A stretch of DNA of 64,000 bases from an uncultured Treponema sp. Lineage in GTDB: Bacteria; Spirochaetota; Spirochaetia; Treponematales; Treponemataceae. The translations under genes were made by a program, and so were the position numbers. Below, piece after piece: positions 61,106 to 64,000 of the stretch. The stretch is from assembly GCA_949299755.1 (NCBI GenBank), contig CASGBA010000003.1, positions 171,121 through 235,120 on the forward strand. Reading direction: 5' to 3'. The notes beneath the pieces were generated by a model that did not search any database, was not told where the DNA came from, and saw only the letters and a list, made by a program, of their open reading frames with translations. Each line of letters starts with the position of its first letter. Within the stretch, counting starts at the first letter, position 1.

Positions 61106-63487
61106 ATGAAAAGCGAACAGATGAAAAGAAAACTTATTACTTCAGCTCTACCCTATGTTAATAATGTCCCCCATCTTGGGAATTTGATTCAGGTTCTTTC
61201 CGCTGATGTCTTTGCCCGTTTTTGCCGCTTAAAAGGTTATGATACCCTTTATATTTGCGGCACAGATGAATACGGGACAGCCACTGAGACGAAGGCCCAG
61301 GAAGAGGGTAAAACCCCCAGGGAATTATGCGGTTTTTATTATAGAATACACCGGGATATTTATAATTGGTTCGGTATTTCCTTTGATATTTTCGGCCGTA
61401 CCTCCACTGAGCAGCAGACGGAAGTGACCCAGAAAATGTTTTTGGATTTGCAAAAAAACGGCTTCATAAAGGAACATACGATACAACAGCTTTTTTGCCC
61501 TTCATGTTCAAGGTTCCTGGCAGACCGTTATGTCCGCGGTGGCTGTCCTTCCTGCGGATATGATGATGCCCGGGGGGACCAATGCGAATCCTGCGGAAAA
61601 CTTTTGGATCCGGTTGAATTAAAAAATCCCAGGTGTTCCACCTGCGGAAGTACTCCGGAGTTGCGGGAAACAAAGCACCTTTATATAGACCTTCCTTCAA
61701 TACTTCCGAAATATGAATCCTGGATGAAGGAAGCCAGTGTTTCAGGAAAATGGGCAAAAAACGCCTTGCAGATGACCCAGGCATGGATCCGGGACGGATT
61801 GCAGGAACGGGCCATCACCAGGGATTTGAAATGGGGAATTCCGGTTCCGCTGAAAGGCTTTGAGGACAAGGTTTTTTATGTCTGGTTCGATGCTCCCATC
61901 GGATATATTTCAATCACGAAATATTTATCCGATGCCAGGAAACTGCCGGAGGGAAGGGATTGGAAATCCTGGTGGCAGAATCCGGATAACGTGGAGCTTT
62001 TCCAGTTCATAGGAAAGGATAATATCCCCTTCCACACAGTCATTTTCCCTTCAACCCTCATCGGTTCCGGAATTAATTGGACAAAACTTTACCATATGTC
62101 CAGCACTGAATATTTGAATTATGAAAGCGGTAAATTCTCCAAATCCAAGGGAGTGGGGGTTTTCGGTACGGATGCCAAAGAATCCGGAATCCCCGCCGAT
62201 ATGTGGCGTTTTTATATTTTTTACAACAGGCCTGAAAAATCCGACACCCAGTTTACCTGGAGCGATTTCCAGGAAAAGGTTAACAGCGAGCTGATCGGGA
62301 ACCTGGGGAATCTTGTGAACAGGACCCTGACCTTTGTTTCCCGGTATTATGACGGTAAAATTCCTTCCGAGGACGGGCTCCTTTCCCCGGATCCTGCCAT
62401 AAAAGCCATGGTGCAGGATTTACGCTCGTCGGCCCAGGAAATGTCCGGGAAAATACTTTCAAGCCTGGAATGGGCTGACTTGAGGGATGCCTTCCGCATG
62501 ATTTTCACCCTTTCATCCGTGGGCAACAAAGCTTTCCAGGACTGCGAGCCTTGGAAGGCCAGGAATGAAAATCCGGCTAAGGCCGCCGCCCTGTTGAGGG
62601 AACTTTGCTATTTAATCCGGGATATTGCTGTCATGATTCATCCCTATATGCCGGACTTTGCCAGCCGGATAGCTTCATTTTTCGGAAAACAGATTTTTTC
62701 CGGCTATGTTTTTCCAGCTTCGGAAAAGGACAGTGCTGAAATCCTTACGGAAAAAACCGCCGCGGAACCCGTCCGCCCTTCCGGTGACAATGTGTTGTCC
62801 TGGGATGATGTGGGTTCCAGGACAGGTATGGATTCAGTTCTAAAAACGGAAATCATTTACAAGCCTCTTGATGACAGCTCAATAAATTCCTACCGGGAAA
62901 GATATTCCGGAACCCAGAAAGAAAGGGAAAATACCGTGAAAGACGTTAATGATTCAAAAAAGCAGGAAGAAAAACCCGCTGTTCCCGCTGATGTTGTGTT
63001 CAATGAAAAGATAGCCCTCAAAACGGCTAAAATAATAAAGATTGAAAAACATCCTGACGCTGAGAAACTCTACATCGAAACCCTTGATGACGGTTCAGGC
63101 GAAGAGCGTATAATTGTTTCCGGACTTGTCCCGTTTTTTGCTCCGGAAGAACTTCTCGGAAAATCAATTATCATTGCTGATAATTTGAAACCCAGGAAAA
63201 TGCGTGGGGTGGAATCCAAGGGAATGCTCCTGGCGGGGGATTATGTGGATTCCGAAGGAAAGGAAAGGGTGGAGGTGTTGGATTCTTCCTGTGCGGCTCC
63301 GGGTACATCCGTTACTCTTGAAGGATATGAACCCCCGGCAGAGAAACCCTCCGTCATTGATGCGGATGCTTTCTTTTCAGCCCCCATGGAAATAAAGGAT
63401 TACACTGTTCTGGTTAATGGCCGGAGGCTTTTAATTGACGGGAAACCGGTCAAGCTTGCCAATATTGAAACCGGAAGCGTATCCTGA
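61106..63487 (+). CDS. metG: Methionine-tRNA ligase with C-terminal tRNA-binding domain
   Basis: Charges tRNA-Met. 793 residues. HIGH-type motif VPHLGN near residue 20, two zinc knuckles (CPSCSRFLADRYVRGGCPSCG, then CESCG and CSTCG) in the connective peptide, the KMSKS-type KFSKSKG near 345, and an anticodon-binding helical domain (about 385-530). The C-terminal EMAP/Trbp OB-fold (about 640-740, KIIKIEKHPDAEKLYIETL, then KPRKMRGVESKGMLLAG) is complete. A short extra tail follows it (about 745-793). The ATG at 61106 lacks a ribosome binding site; ATG 61121 is an alternative start. Confidence 0.97.
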   Translation: MKSEQMKRKLITSALPYVNNVPHLGNLIQVLSADVFARFCRLKGYDTLYICGTDEYGTATETKAQEEGKTPRELCGFYYRIHRDIYNWFGISFDIFGRTSTEQQTEVTQKMFLDLQKNGFIKEHTIQQLFCPSCSRFLADRYVRGGCPSCGYDDARGDQCESCGKLLDPVELKNPRCSTCGSTPELRETKHLYIDLPSILPKYESWMKEASVSGKWAKNALQMTQAWIRDGLQERAITRDLKWGIPVPLKGFEDKVFYVWFDAPIGYISITKYLSDARKLPEGRDWKSWWQNPDNVELFQFIGKDNIPFHTVIFPSTLIGSGINWTKLYHMSSTEYLNYESGKFSKSKGVGVFGTDAKESGIPADMWRFYIFYNRPEKSDTQFTWSDFQEKVNSELIGNLGNLVNRTLTFVSRYYDGKIPSEDGLLSPDPAIKAMVQDLRSSAQEMSGKILSSLEWADLRDAFRMIFTLSSVGNKAFQDCEPWKARNENPAKAAALLRELCYLIRDIAVMIHPYMPDFASRIASFFGKQIFSGYVFPASEKDSAEILTEKTAAEPVRPSGDNVLSWDDVGSRTGMDSVLKTEIIYKPLDDSSINSYRERYSGTQKERENTVKDVNDSKKQEEKPAVPADVVFNEKIALKTAKIIKIEKHPDAEKLYIETLDDGSGEERIIVSGLVPFFAPEELLGKSIIIADNLKPRKMRGVESKGMLLAGDYVDSEGKERVEVLDSSCAAPGTSVTLEGYEPPAEKPSVIDADAFFSAPMEIKDYTVLVNGRRLLIDGKPVKLANIETGSVS

Positions 63488-63493
63488 CTGCCT

Positions 63494-63964
63494 ATGGATT
63501 TTGGACTTAATATTAAGGCGGAACCGGTGCAGCGGTTCCCCGGCGGTTTTTCCGCCGGAAGCTTCCTTCAGGCTCCTTTTTGGGCGGAATTCAAGGGAAA
63601 ATACGGCTGGAAACCCTTCTTTTTCAAGGTGGAGGCGGAGTCTCCGTTCTTGAAAAATACTGTTACCCTTTGTTTTTCTGTTTTAACAAGAAAATTCTTG
63701 AAAAGGTTTACCCTTGCCTATATGCCGATGGTTCCTGAATCAGCTTCTTTCCAGGGGCTTTTTAACGGTGATTCCGTGGACGGGACGGGCTTTTTTTCCG
63801 AACTGATTGTGAAAACCGCCGCCGCATTGAAACCCCTGCTTCCCGGCAACGTTTTTTGCATCAGGTTTGACCCCGATTTGGACAAGTCCGTCTTCCCCGC
63901 GGAAAATGTCCATGGGGGAAAAACCGTCTTTTTCTTCCAACACATCGGAAGCCCGGAAGCATAA
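63494..63964 (+). pseudogene. FemAB-like aminoacyltransferase, N-terminal fragment
   Basis: 156 residues. The start resembles the first half of FemA/FemB/FemX proteins, which add interpeptide-bridge amino acids to peptidoglycan precursors: FLQAPFWAEFKGKYGWKPFFF, FTLAYMPMVPE and LLPGNVFCIRFDPDLD. Intact members are about 340 residues; here a TAA comes shortly after the RFDP region. The following + strand sequence shows no FemAB motif in any frame up to the window edge. It begins seven bases after metG. It may be a broken gene, or a gene interrupted by an inversion (see the next entry). Confidence 0.6.
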
Positions 63965-63971
63965 GACTTCC
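63934..63971. repeat. Cluster of 5-base inverted repeats near the FemAB break
   Basis: CTTCC (63934), GGAAG (63947), GGAAG (63955) and CTTCC (63967) alternate within 38 bases across the point where the + strand FemAB-like frame ends. Short, so possibly chance, but placed where an inversion junction would be expected. Confidence 0.3.
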
Positions 63972-64000
63972 ACGCCCTTTTTTTCCGCAAGCCTTATGTT
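63940..64000 (-). pseudogene. Reverse-strand stretch resembling the FemAB core motif
   Basis: Reading leftwards from base 64000, the - strand encodes NIRLAEKKGVEVL, closely matching the FemAB RYNIRLAxKKGV motif that should follow the + strand fragment. The open frame continues left to 63740 but soon overlaps the antisense of the + fragment and loses family resemblance. The same words also occur in unrelated Rossmann-type proteins, so it might instead be the 3' end of a convergent gene that starts beyond the window. Confidence 0.35.

Overview
The window is about 64 kb of one gene-dense bacterial chromosome, roughly 43-45% G+C by eye. The gene set points to a spirochaete of the Treponema group. 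The markers are a P83/100-family coiled-coil antigen, a very long helical protein ending in a GreA domain, FlgF/FlgG with a stand-alone rod-binding protein, tandem DUF115 motility-associated proteins, a lone PcnB-type polymerase and an Rnf-like cluster. There is no phage, insertion sequence, CRISPR array, tRNA or rRNA, and no gap without a gene longer than about 160 bases. Many genes overlap stop-to-start (ATGA, GTGA, TTGA), so long translationally coupled operons are the rule.

Left third (1-28,312). A + strand run holds the 3' part of pnp, then dut, two LptF/LptG-type permeases, tgt and a secreted HEAT-repeat protein, ending at a bidirectional terminator. A - strand group follows: a TPR-like protein, the GreA-domain protein and a von Willebrand A membrane protein. 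A divergent promoter region then opens a long + strand series: rpe, secreted and TPR envelope proteins, recA, folK, scpA, scpB, an RsuA/RluB-type pseudouridine synthase, cmk, rpsA, a GAF/sigma-54 activator, a TPR membrane protein and a putative lipoprotein. A flagellar set (flgF, flgG, rod-binding protein) closes it, behind a candidate sigma-28 promoter.

Middle (28,360-52,288). Convergent to the flagellar genes is a five-gene - strand operon: a 1,153-residue acidic, probably disordered protein, an unknown protein, two DUF115/Maf-like proteins and a membrane protein with a degenerate GGDEF domain. A second candidate sigma-28 element lies in front of it. Then come an FtsB-like protein, tsaC, smpB, a signal-peptidase-I homologue that lacks both catalytic residues, and hemW. 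A - strand group follows (RlmD-type methyltransferase, propeller/HEAT protein, P83/100 protein, DEAH helicase), then pcnB, a P-loop protein with an Asp23-like tail, and an RluA-type pseudouridine synthase.

Right part (52,399-64,000). An eight-gene + strand operon encodes a DUF212 membrane protein, an unknown membrane protein and six proteins in the order rnfC-D-G-E-A-B. Size, topology and order match Rnf, but most cofactor motifs are missing: the RnfC nucleotide/flavin motif, the RnfD and RnfG flavinylation motifs, most RnfA/RnfE cysteines and the first RnfB cluster. This is the best candidate for an undescribed system. It is followed by a GH57-family protein without its catalytic residues, metG, and a broken FemAB-like gene at the window edge. 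Several transcription units have good sigma-70-like promoters ending only 8-12 bases before the start codon with no ribosome binding site, which suggests leaderless mRNAs.
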